From: Bilabrum cf. latius
Lineage: Eukaryota; Bigyra: Bicosoecida; Bigyra; Bicosoecida
NCBI GenBank assembly: GCA_965178125.1
Contig: OZ237736.1
Location: forward strand, 1,178,001 to 1,242,000
DNA: 64,000 nt
Direction of reading: 5' to 3'
Numbering within the stretch: the first letter of the stretch is position 1; every line of letters begins with the position of its first letter. A program made the position numbers and the translations under genes. Under the pieces are notes generated by a model, which had not been told where the DNA came from, did no database searches, and saw only the letters and a list, made by a program, of their open reading frames with translations. This document shows positions 34,223 through 45,688 of this stretch, piece after piece.

Positions 34223-37200
34223 ATGAGCTCTTCTCCCAGGCCACCAAGCGACTAGAAGCAAAATTTACATACTTTGCTAGATACTGTGGAGAACGTGTAC
34301 CAGGTTCTCACAGGAAATGAGGCTAGCCAGCACAGGCTGTCAAGTGCAGCCCAGACGACACCTGCCCCTGCCACAGTCACAGCAAGAGCGCGTGCAGATG
34401 TCACAGTATCTCTTCTAGAAGAGATATTTCATCGCAGGCAAGGAAGAGTACGACCCTTGCTGCGATTGATCTTGAGCCACCTGAGAGCCGCAGTCTACAG
34501 ACATGCTGGGAAGAATATGATGGAACCACAGATGCTCTCAACCGAAGATTTGATAGGCGCCGACGGGGCTGCCACTGGCGATTTACATGACTCTGGGACG
34601 GACGGCACGTCGTTGAACGGAGAGGCGATAGCCATGTGCTTGGCACGTGAAATCCTTGGTATAGAGCCCGAGGCATCAGCTCGCCCAGGGGAGCATGGTG
34701 GAGCCGTATTAGAGCATTCGGAAGGAAAGCGCACCGAAGTTGATCCCGAAGGCTAGCTTACCCCGGGGATTGCGGCGGCAGGCCTCAAGGGGGCAACGAG
34801 AGCCGAGCGACTGCAGGTGAAGAAGCAGGTCATTCTGGCACTTACCCGAAGGCTGGTGCAGCGTAGACTGAACGACGAGGAAGAAGGGCGAACGGATGGA
34901 AGCTACATCTCCGAGGTAGCTCGGCTCGAGAAAGAGAAAGTCGATTCAAGGCGCAGGGTGCGAGAGCTGGAGGAGGGCAACTCAGCGCTGGCCAGGGTAA
35001 TGGGGCGCACAAGGAAACTCGTTGATGCGACTGCTGTGAGGTGGCAAAAAACGATCAGGCAGCACTACTTTAGGTACTGGAAGGCATTCACTGCTCGGCG
35101 ACGAGATCAGATGCGGCGAATCGACGCGATGGTAATGAGGCACGGCAGGGCAGGTCGGCTGAGGCTCGCGTTCGACGGGCTTCGAATCGGCACACGGTAG
35201 CTACGGGCGGAGCGAGCAGAGCGCGACTAGAAGGAAAGAGAGGAAGAAGCGGCACGCATGGAGTCCAAGCGGTCTGGTATCGCAGCGAGCACGGAAAAAG
35301 CACAGGCTGTTTCGGCTAGCTTGAGCGACAGGATTCGGGGCCAGCAGGCTCTGTCGCAGCAGCTGAGAATGCAGCTGGACACGCTGAAAGCCCAAGTATA
35401 GCGACAGCCTGCCAACCAATTACGAGCTGTAGCAAGGGCGTGGGCAGATGCAAGCATACGAGGGATCGGTAGAAAACTTGACAGGATCTGTTCGTGGCTA
35501 TTTGGAGATCTCTCTGGGCTTCGCGGTGCTGGCAAGCTTGACTTTCATCTGCCCCAGTAGTGGTCTCAACCGGTCGGATCAGGCCTTCGGCGAGGGCAGC
35601 AAAGTGGCCAAGGCATTGGCAGGCCAGACAGTAGGGCTGCCCCCAGTGACACGACCGGGAGGCATGTACCGGGCCAGTGGCCTCAGTACGGGAAGGGCAT
35701 CCCAGGAGAGTGCGATGCGTTCCGACCACCAGAGGATTAGCCTCTGTGGCCAGGCATGGATCTTGGCATGGATGTCGTGGTCAATCCAATGCTCTTACTT
35801 ACGCCAGCCGAGCTTAGCAAGTGCCATAAGGCTGCCTCAGAGCAGCTGACGCAGCAGCAAAGGAATCGCGAAGCTGCCAGGCAGTTCACGAGAAGCGGGG
35901 GTATCCCGGGTGTGTCGGGTCCCAGCACAGTACCATCCCCTTCGTTGCGATCAGAAGCGCAGGAGCCTCGTCTCGCCTACGATGATTCCCCCTTGCCGCC
36001 GCTGCCTGCTCTCGAGCACGCTGCGCTGCAAATCCTCGTTGAGCTGCCTCTGGACGCACTCGTACTACGATGGATGAACCACCAGCTGCTGGATGGGAAC
36101 AGGGTTAGCCACGGCCTCTTTGATCTTCGGGCGTACGCACAGCACTAGACAGTGGCGTCAGCAAACAACGCCCGGAACCAGCGGGCATCTCCAAGGCAAA
36201 AGCGTGCGTCCACCAAGGGATCGAAAGGACTGAACCCAGCGGACATCGTGAGCGCAGGTGCAGGCAGCGACTCAGATGATGATGACGAGGCAATCGACGG
36301 CGTGATTGCGTCACAGGTCTCACGATTTGACACTGGGATCGAACTGAAGCACACGCGCGACATCTCCAACGCTCTATAGTTCGCAGGGGACACGCATGAG
36401 CTCGACGAGGAGGTTGAAGGCGCTACTTCTGCAGATGGGTCTGAACACGCGTCTCCGTCGGGGTCCGAAACGCCTGCATCTCAAGCGTTGCACAGCCCTG
36501 TTACTCTAGAGCACAAGACGGCCAGTGTCACCCCTTCGATTGCAAGGCAGCGGGTCGCATCGCCTTCCCGGTGGTCAAGGGCGTCGTCTCGCAGATCAAA
36601 ACCGAGATAATCGGCTGCGTCAAGAAGACCGAAGGCCGCCAAGAGAGGGAAAAAGGCAGCAAGCGGTGCCGCAGATGGTACTACTGTGGGCTTGGGTAGT
36701 GGATTGTCGGCCATCAGCGACGAAAATCCGTTGCCGATCCTGAAAGCAGGCGCCGCCATCAGGGCAGACCAGCGGCGCGCAGTCGTCGAGAACCTGTCTA
36801 CGGATTTGGACGCACCTTCGCTAGCGCTGCTATCGCACCGGCTGTCAATATGCACAGACAGGCAAAGAGAAGACAAAATACTGAGGCTGTTGGCCCCTGC
36901 TGCTCTACACGGTGGGCAAGAGCACGGCCGCACTGCACCCGTGAACGCCAACGTAGTCAAGCAGCTTCTTGCTGGAGACACACTAGCTTGGATCCGAGCA
37001 GACCCATCTGATGCGACTGAAGAAGTCCGCCGCGCTGCGATATCTAGAATTGAGCTCGCAAAAGAAACGCTGTTTGAAGCCGCAGCTTCGGCGGCAGAAA
37101 CGCAGCAGGCTGCGTCGCACTCACGAGGTAGTCTGCTGGCGCAATCTCCAAGGTCGAGACTCAGCCCAACGCCGTCCATCCGCTCTACTCCGGGCAAGAA

Positions 37201-40200
37201 GAAGCAAGTCGGAGGCACTGTGAGTCGAGTCCCCTTCAGTTCTCCACGACGGGAGACCAAAGGGGTTGCTCCTGTTCGTAGCCGTGCGAGTCACGCAACT
37301 GCCGCTGGTGCCAGTAGCTCTGCAACCCCACGCATGGCAAGACATGCAACTTCAGGGGCTCCAGAGGCTGATTCAATTCATCCGTCTGAGGACCTGAACG
37401 ACGTGGCGGCGTTCCTCCGGGCCATGCGCGACGAGGGGCGCGCTGCTCCATACCTCCCTGCTGCACTGCGCCACATCCGAGCCAAGTCCTAGGCTGAGGA
37501 GAACTTAGCTAGGCTGCGACAGCTTGGTTTGCCTGATGGAATCCTAACTGTGGAGCACCTGCTTCATGGCGGTGCCCTCTCCTCTTCGGCGTGCATGGTA
37601 TCCATGTGCTTTCTGATGTGCAGCCGCCCAGAGCTGTGTGCGCCTCTTAGATTCGAGGCCAAAGCACAAAAGCACTCCATTTTGCACCCGTACCGCACTG
37701 CCAGTTTGTCGTCGTTTGCGTACTTGGCTAGCCTCGAGGCGGACGACGTGGTTAGGGAGCTGCTCGCAAGGTCCTCTTCCAGCGCAGGGGTGCAGCACCG
37801 TGGCAATCAAGCCCCTGGTCGGCTCCACATTGAGACTCCACGCGATACTAGAACCCGAATGGGAGGAAACATCAACGGCGTTCGACTGCCAACTGTTCCG
37901 CTGCCGCCCAGGACTAAAGATGCGCACATCTCGCCGGGCTTGCGCGATCCCGCTGCGCTACCGCTGTTACAAGTACGGGTACCGCCACCGTCAAGGCCAT
38001 CACAAGTCGGACCAGATGCCATGGACAGGCTCTTTGACCATCGCCAGTCGGCAGTAGGTGCAGCAGACATGGTCACGAGGATTCGAGGCGTGTTGGCCTC
38101 CGACCCCGACCCTTTGCTGGCAGCGCCTGCAACGTTTGCTCGCATCGTTCGCACCGCCAACCAGCTGCGGCTGGAGTGGCTCGACGTCGCATTCACGTGG
38201 AAACAGATTTGTGCTTCTCCTGTTGAGGTGCGGAGCGCATCGCTGCTGAGCCCAGATGCGCAGGAGGACGGTGGGCGAGGGCATGTGCGACGCGTGCACG
38301 CCCTCAAGCCGACTTGTCTCAACTACGACACTTTGCAGGCCATGGCAGAGTGTGTGGCTTTGTTGGAAGGAATAGTTGTTCGCGCGATCCAAGCCAGGGC
38401 GGCTCGACGCAACATGTGGATTCGCTTGCGCACGCACATCCAACAAGCTGCGTGGGCGGCGATGCGGAGGCGAGTGGCTCGCGTGCCAGTGCCTGTCAGC
38501 GACCGCAAGGAGGTGCGGCTGGTGCGCTCATTCACCGTGCAACCACTCAACTCTGTGCGTGCGCTGCTTGCACTCAGCAGGCTGGCCTAGAATTAGATGC
38601 ATGCAATTCTTTCCAAAGCCGGGGGCTGGTGGGCCCCGGTCTCCGTGGATGGCAGCACCGCGGTTGCGATGGGGATTGATGTACGGGAGCTGCATGCCAG
38701 GCAAGAGCGCCGCATGGAGTTGCTGACAGACGGAGCCGAGCAGTATGCAATCGATCGCGGTCTTCCCATCGTAGTTGGTCCATCCAAGGCTGTGCTGTTC
38801 GCCCCGACTATCAGCCTTCGAGGACAGCGATCCGCTCGGTCCGAAAGTCTTCAACGCGGAGGAGCGACTCGGTAGGCAATCCAAACTTTAGACAAGGAGC
38901 AGGGACTTCCAAAGGCATTGGAGCGTGGCAGAGGCAAGGGAGCTCCGCCACCCGCTGCCTTCTTCGAGGGCTTGGTACGGCGTCTGCACAAGAAGGAGGT
39001 CAGGGAGGGGCTGGCTGAGCTGCTGATGTTCTATTGCCAAGACCTGCGCAAGGTCTTTGATCACTACGCAGCCACTTCAAGAGGCGGTTCGGATGCCAAA
39101 ATGGACTTCGGTGAGTTCCTAGAGTTCGCACGAGACTCGAGGCTCATGTGCCGCTCAGAGCGTGACTCGGAATCGTTCACATGGTCCTCTACGTCCGGTC
39201 AGGGCGACTCCGTGCATGGCCGCACAGTAGGTCAAGCCAGCGATGTAGCTGTGCTTCGGGCTGCCACAGCGGGCCGGGCTTCGATGACTGCAGTTGCCGA
39301 TCAAGCGGCTCAAATCGCAAAGGCAGCTCGTAAGGCGCAGCAGGATGGAGCGGCAAGAGGGGGAGCATCTGCATCTTCGAAGGGATAGAGGAGCAGAACG
39401 GGAGGTGCTGGCATGGGCAAAACGACGTTCATGCGATCAAGCGGGGGCAAGTCAACCGTAGTTGGCCGAGGGGCCGGGTCCCAGGAGTGGCAGCTGCCCG
39501 ACGAGATCGAGGTTGGGTTGACTCGCCAGGACCTCAGGGGTGTGTTCCTGGCATCATGTCCGTCGCAAGTGGCCACAAGCATCATTCAGGCCTCCGCCGC
39601 CGTAGAAGACCCAACGTTTGTGGGTTCTTATGAGCTGTCGCCCGGCGAGTTCGGGAATGCTCTCCTTCGGGCAGCTGTGGTATTCTGCGGCAAGTTCCGT
39701 TGTTCGCTTGCCTCTCGGGAGGTGAGAGCACAGGCAGCAGCGGCAGTATCAAAGGCAGAATCCCTCGGGCTCCGGCCGGAGTCGACACCGAGAGGAGACC
39801 CACGACGGCTTCCATTTTTCCGACTGCCTACGCCGGACTTTGAGGGCGGGGCCCCAAGGCAAGACCATGCCTCGAGGGACGACGAGCTGTAGCTTGGTGT
39901 GAGGCAGCCTCTCAAATCCTTCCTAGGTACATTGGTTAGCCCCCCTTCGCTTACAAGCCAAGTCGGGTCATTGCTTGGGACTGTGGATCAACCCAGCAAG
40001 AAACACGCCCGGCGGCTGAGCGTGAGTGGTCTCATTCCGAACCAGCCGCTACTCGCGTTAGCAGCAGGAGCCGGGGCGCCATCGATTCCTCTTGAAGTAT
40101 GGCACGCTACTGCTGATCCATGCATCGCATTTTGCGTTATCATGCGCTGGTTTGTTCTGCGACATGCTGCCATGGAGCCTGACAGTGAGTGGGCAGCACA

Positions 40201-41989
40201 CATGCGAGACGAAGCGGTCCGAGAGGTTATGTCGAGGCTGCGGCCATTTTTGCACGCGATTTACATCTACTACGCCAAGACTCGGATAGAAATCAACGAA
40301 AGGCAGAGGATTGCGCAGATCGAGCGAAGTGTGGGCGGCACATCGGATGTGCCACCACCCAGTCTGCGGGCAGACGGCTCTTTGGCACAAGGGGCCATGA
40401 CTATTGAAGACTTACTTCGCATGCTCGTTCGAGACTGCTAGCTAGTTTCACTATCTGCTGGCAAGTCTTCTTCGTATGGCAGCTCCAGGGGTAGCCGTGC
40501 CGTGGTGCGGTCGTCAAGCTCGCGTGGATCTGACCAGGCACGGCGGCGCGTCCCGGCAGTTGATCTGCTGTGGACGGCGGCACGAGCGTTTGATAGCATC
40601 ACGTCGTTTGAGGCCGACAACGGCGCGCACAGCAACATAAACTTTGGGGATAGTGTGCTCAGCGTCCGGGCACCCGTTGGCGACCGGGGTATGCAGCACG
40701 CAGGGGCCGCGCCCCCCGAGGCCATTGGGCGCGATCGATCGAGCAGCAGAATCCTTGGAGAGGCAAGGAGGTCCGGAAGGGGTATTTCCATGGTATCTGC
40801 CGCGTCGAGTGACAGCAGCGCAGCGAACCGTTCTCCTCGAGCGAGTATTCACGCAATGCTCGATTCCTCGCGTACAGCGCTGGCAGCCCACCCAAGCGTG
40901 CTGAGGCGCGACGCGAAAAGCACAAGGCACGTGCTGCGGCCTCGAAATTAGATGGATAGCGATTCTGATTTTACAGATGCTGAAGACATGTACTCATCCG
41001 ACTCAGACGCCTCCTCCTCCGATGAGGGCGATGCTGGTGTGGCGGCCCCATCGAATGGCAGTGGTCTTGGTGCCAGGCGGCCGACCTCGCGAGATCTTGC
41101 GAAGCACACGTCGTTTCGAAGAAACCGGGGCACGAACGTGCCATGCATACCAGCAAGTATCAAGCCAGAGGTACTGACGCATTTGTTTCCCAAAGAAGCC
41201 CGCATAGCCATCGCAAAGGAACGCGAGCAGGCTCTGCACCGCCTGTAGATTAGAGTTGGGAAGCACCAAGCGCATGGAGCAGAACTGCCTGATGGTGCCC
41301 ACATGTCGGTAGCTAGCTCTGCTGAAGCCCCATCCGTGTCTAGCCAGCCTGACCATCTGCAGTCTGGCTCGGTGTCTGGTCAATCTGGGGTGCTTTTCGC
41401 CTCGAATGCCGCCGCGAACCAAGCGAGGCGTTCCAGCGTCCGACGGGGATCCACGGCAGGCCTCGAGCAGCCATCGAGAACAAAAGCGAAGCCGTCGACT
41501 CGAAGCGGTGGCAAAACCACTGGTACGGGTAGATCCTCTTTCTCTGGCAAGCAGGACGTGGAGGACCGCGAGAGGTTCGAGTCGATTGGCAAGGCCACTG
41601 AGCTCCCGTACCCAAAGTTCATCGAAGTTCTAGTGGCGCTGGCTCACCTGAGCAGTCCAGACCCATATACGCATCCAGCGCACAAATTAGAGGCGTTCCT
41701 CGTCAAGTCAGTGCTTCACAACTTCGTTTTTAAGCTAGCCAAGAATGGAGACGACACTGATTGGCAGACAAAACTGGAGAGAGCCAGGGAGGGCGGTGAT
41801 ACCCAGACCAACATCCGGGCCATCTTTGCAGGCTCCAAAACGAGGCAGACGAAGAGGCGTTTCAAGTACAGTGGAGCATACGAAGACATTTTGCGACTGC
41901 TCCCGAAGGAGGCCGCTAGCGGAGTGGGCATGAGGATTGAGGCTTCACCGAAGCGAGCACCGCCCTCAAATGTTGGCCGATGGTGGTAA
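34223..41989 (+). CDS. Very large protein of unknown function (about 2,590 codons), probably cytoskeletal/ciliary, with one internal UAA
   Basis: From ATG 34223 one frame stays open for 7.8 kb if TAG is Gln (about 20 TAGs), except for a single TAA at 36608-36610; it ends at TAA 41987-41989. No domain is recognised with certainty. The N-terminal third has charged coiled-coil-like helices and YFRYWKAFTARRR with a second related helix (RAGRLRLAFDGLR), reminiscent of centrin-binding Sfi1-type helices. Later come an EF-hand-like MDFGEFLEFARDSRL near 39110 and YPKFIEVLVALAHLS near 41610, similar to modules in the MORN protein of this window. Long Ser/Arg/Pro-rich linkers separate them. After the TAA no in-frame ATG occurs for about 700 bp, so two separate genes fit poorly. 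A 39-nt GT-AG segment spanning the TAA would remove it in frame. Confidence 0.65.
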
Positions 41990-42100
41990 ATAGCTAATTA
42001 ATTGCTCCGTAAGGTATCTTCTGGTTCAAGGTACACGTTTCACGCATGCAGTAGCCTCTGATATTTGTGTTCAATGGTACTGCATGCATGAAAACCCAAC
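41990..42100. other. Convergent 3' spacer
   Basis: 111 bp between the stop of the 34223 gene and the TGA of the TFIIS-N gene; no feature seen. Confidence 0.45.
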
Positions 42101-43006
42101 TCAGGCCTCGAGTCTCCTTTTCTTGCGGGGGTCTTTGCCATCCGAGGCACCCTACGAAGCCTATCCTGTTGACTTACCCACGCGAGGTGTTCTCGTCTCG
42201 CCTTCTGCCCCAATAGAGACAGTACCACGTATACTAGACTTCGTGTGTGCCGCCCCGGCTCCGTGGGCTGGCGGGCCGCTTGAACTAGGCCTACGCTGTG
42301 CCTCACTGGCAGGCTTGCCCTCAAGTTGCTCACTGATGCCGGACTCTGGCTCCGCCATAGTAGGGTCCGGAGGCTCACGGCGATCTCGCTTGCCACCAAT
42401 TGACACTATGGCTATCCGTTCCCCTGAGGAACCTGCTACGTGAGCAGCATCAACAACTTGGGCAGAGCTTGCGGCTCCGCTGGCACGGCTGGACGAAATA
42501 GAACTGGACTTCCGAGGCGCTCGAATCTCTTTCGGTAAAACGAAGTTAGGATCAATACCGGTCGTGTCGACCGACTGAAAGCCTATTCCACCCCCAGAGG
42601 TACCGCGCAGAAGCTCAGATACGCTAGCCCTCGGGTGCAGGCGCTTCATGCGAGCAACCCCATTTCTCGCTATTTGAATCCACTTTCTCTTGATATTATC
42701 GGCCAGAGATGCTACGGATTGGTCCGTACACCGCGCAAGAGATGCTATCGTTTTCCCCATGTGGAGTGACCTGACCAATTCGAACGACACTATCAATTCT
42801 TGGGCCTCTTCTAAATGAAGCTTCAGCGCGTGAGTATCGCACTCTAGCGCACTCCGCTATATTCTTCGCATAAGTGAAGCAACACTATCAATTCTTGCAA
42901 CCCCAGACAAGCTCGCGATCGTTGCCTGTCGACGGCGGGCCTTGCTGTCTTGGGGCGGAGGGGCTCCTTGAGCTCCTTTGCTGGATTCCAGGCGCTGCTA
43001 CTCCAT
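42101..43006 (-). CDS. TFIIS N-terminal (LW) domain protein, nuclear
   Basis: 301-aa single frame from ATG 43006 to TGA 42103-42101, with four TAGs as Gln (two near the start, two near the end). Residues 70-115 show the helical pattern LxxSLHMGKTIASLAR, then SVASLADNIKRKWIQIA. It resembles the TFIIS N-terminal LW domain found in TFIIS, IWS1 and elongin A, a small bundle that binds transcription elongation partners. The rest is Ser/Pro/Gly-rich and disordered. The C-terminus DPRKKRRLEA is a strong nuclear localisation signal and is only reached when both late TAGs are read through. There is no TFIIS zinc ribbon, so this is not TFIIS itself. It is divergent from ArgJ. Confidence 0.75.
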
Positions 43007-43222
43007 GGCGTCCCGAAGCGAAAGCTATTTTGACATGTCACAATAGACACTATCAGTGAATGATCCAAGACTGAACAATTACGCGTATCATCCTTTGAAA
43101 TTTAAAATGTAGATCTACATGTTGGAGGTCAAAATGAGAGTGAGATCAAATTATGGTTATGGCGTTCCGCCACGGAAGGTTTACATTCGTTCCACAATCA
43201 CTTCGATATGCTGCCGAACAGA
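43007..43222. promoter_or_regulatory. Divergent intergenic region, TFIIS-N gene and ArgJ
   Basis: 216 bp between opposite start codons, AT-rich around 43070-43170. Shared promoter inferred; no motif recognised. Confidence 0.35.
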
Positions 43223-45024
43223 ATGTTAGCAAGGAATGTAGCAAGGTCGCTATTCTTCCGTTCCAGGTGTGCCGCATGGCTTCAGCGTGCTCGGCGCGGC
43301 TTGGCAAGTGTTCCCGATGATTCCCCAAACGATGAGGAGTTCGAATCGCGAGAAGACCACCGGTTGTACTTGCAAGGCTAGGCCCTCCTTCCTGCTGGTT
43401 TTAAAACGTCAGTTGGTTCATTCCCTTTCAATCCCGTGGAGCTTCCGGACCTGAAGACTTCAATGACTATGACGCTGATCGTACCCGACGAGCCAGCATC
43501 CTCATTTGCTGCCATGTACACTTCAAACGCTATCGCTGGCCATCCAGTGTACATTGGCAGGGAGGTGGTGAGCAACAAATAGGCTAGGCTTGGCGGTATC
43601 GTGGTGAACAACAAAATATCGAACGTCGGAGCGCCCGGTGGTCGCGAGGCGGCTGCAGCCGTGTGCAACGCGCTCGCTAGAGAGCTTGGACTCAGCAGCG
43701 AATCCAAGGTAATCCCATCTTCGACTGGAGTGATTGGGTGGCAAATTCCATCGGAAAAAATGATCAAGGCGATTCCAGAGCTCGTGGATGGCCTCAAGCC
43801 TGGGTCGATGCTGCCGGCCGCCGAGGGCATCATGACCACGGACCTGTACCCCAAAGTTCGTGGTGCAGATGTCCAAGGAACGAATGCCAGAGTCGTAGGA
43901 ATCGCAAAGGGGGCCGGAATGGTTGAACCAAACCTCGCCACGATGCTGGTGTTCATCCTGACGGACGCAGACCTGACCAGGGAGGAGCTTGACGAGGACC
44001 TGCGAGCTGCAGTCGGGGTCACCTTCAACTGCCTTTCGGTGGACCAAGACCAGAGCACCTCCGATTCTATCATCGTAATGTCGTCCCAGAAAGAGCCTTG
44101 CGACGGTCCGGAGGCGCGAAATGCCTTCAGGAAGGCACTGCTGGACGTGTGCGGCCGCCTTGCCATGGACGTGGTGCGGAACGGGGAGGGCGTGCAGCAC
44201 GTCATTCAGGCGACCGTAAGAGGGGCTCCCTCGAAGCAGCTTGCGGTAGATGTTGGTCGATCCATCGTGAACTCTCCTCTATTCAAGACCGCGGTGGCGG
44301 GCAACGATCCGAACGTGGGTCGGCTACTGATGGCGGTTGGCAAGTGCGTGGGGCAGCACCCCGATGCCTCTGAGGAATACAGGAGGAGCAGCAAACTTGC
44401 CGAGTCTATGACAGCTAGCGTGGGTGGTATAACAGTCTACGAGAACGGCCAGTTTTCTCTCTCTTCAGACAAAGAGCAGGCACTCCAGCAGCACATGCAG
44501 GAGGCGCAGATGTGGCGTGAGCAGTCAGTGCGTTAGGGGTGTAAATCACCGCTCCACGCCTTTCTCTTGTTCGACAGCAAAGCATGGATGTTACCCCCCA
44601 CCCCCATGCGTGCCATACCTCTGCCCAGCCGCATAGTCCGCCGCACATTGCACATCTAGGCAACGAGTTGGTTGGTTTTGGTGCCCAATCTTCCACCGCA
44701 GGATCCACTCCCGAACTGCTCAGGTCGCCGATCGCGGTCCGTGATGGACAGGTCGTTGACCAGTCGGTCCACCCCGGCCTCGATGGGTAGCACGGGGGCC
44801 CAGTGGCTATGGCAGACGACGATGCTCCGCAGGAGAAGCCCCCACGATGGTTCGCTCGAGCGTCTGACCTGAGTTTCAAGCCTCCGGTCGATTTCCCTCC
44901 CCATCAGCGTTGCGTTGAGGTTGACGTTGATCTGGGAATGCAGAATCCTGGAGAGGGCGGGGTTGTCCTCGGTGGGGACTTGACCTTCGAGTATGTGGCA
45001 GTGAATGCTGAGTATCGCTCCTGA
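43223..45024 (+). CDS. ARG7: ArgJ, bifunctional glutamate N-acetyltransferase/ornithine acetyltransferase, mitochondrial
   Basis: Recycles the acetyl group in arginine synthesis. ATG 43223 opens with MLARNVARSLFFRSR, a typical mitochondrial presequence. Two TAGs are read as Gln; the second gives SNKQARLGGIVVNNK. Diagnostic ArgJ motifs: GFKTS near the start, SNVGAPGG, STGVIGWQIP, and KGAGMVEPNLATML, whose Thr is the autocleavage nucleophile that forms the two subunits. The first frame passes into TAG and sense codons after WREQS. The family C-terminus (VEVDVDLGMQNPGEGG, then FEYVAVNAEYRS and TGA) lies at 44908-45024 in another frame. A donor at 44528 and an acceptor ending at 44907 join them in phase, giving a 380-nt intron, the longest here. 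An earlier acceptor near 44820 is also possible. About 473 aa. Confidence 0.92.
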
Positions 45025-45045
45025 TGCCCCAAAGTTGCAGGAAAG

Positions 45046-45447
45046 TTATGTGATATTTGTCAACCGAAGTGCTAAATCAAGTTCGTCGATCTCATCTGAA
45101 GTTCTCATTTCGTACATGGCGCTATCTCTTTCCTGCTCTGCCGACGGTAACCGAGAGTTATGTTTCGATGACCAGCGACACTTGGCAGCTACTCTCCGCG
45201 CTCTCTTACTCTGTAGCTGTCTCTTCCTTAACATTGACAGCTGCGAGCCTGCATTATCAGCAACTGTACGGTCTTTTTCCGCAGCAATATAATCAATAGC
45301 ATCACTTTTGGCAGCATCGAAGCTGCTGCAATCAAGATCAGTGGAGCTACTCAAGAACAAGAAATGCAGTTGCTATGCCTCTTGACTCGATGTGCAACTC
45401 GTCTTATCGGCAAGATCAAAAATGTAGTCAAGCTGTTTGCAGGACAT
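45046..45447 (-). CDS. Small protein of unknown function
   Basis: 133-codon frame from ATG 45447 to TAA 45048-45046 with one TAG (in QEAQQLHF). It is charged, with a basic helix (MLRKRQLQSKRARRV) and an acidic C-terminus (SDEIDELDLAL), and no known domain. The start MSCKQLDYIFDLADK reads as a plausible protein. It ends 21 bp from the stop of ArgJ on the other strand. It could be a 3' exon of a longer gene. Confidence 0.45.
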
Positions 45448-45688
45448 AATCAGTAATGACCAATACGGACATGCTGGACCGTCTCCCACAGGTGAACCGA
45501 TACTTTCGCAGTGTTCCGGAATCCGGTTGGGCTCGAGCACGTGCGTCGTGCCACAGTGAGCACGGTGCTTGGGCTGGATTCAGCAAATAGTCTCCATGAC
45601 TGTGCCATTTGTGATTCTGATGCCTGAAATAGGATCGGCATCATATCATTGCAAGATGAATCTAATATTGCTGCAATCACAGTTACAA

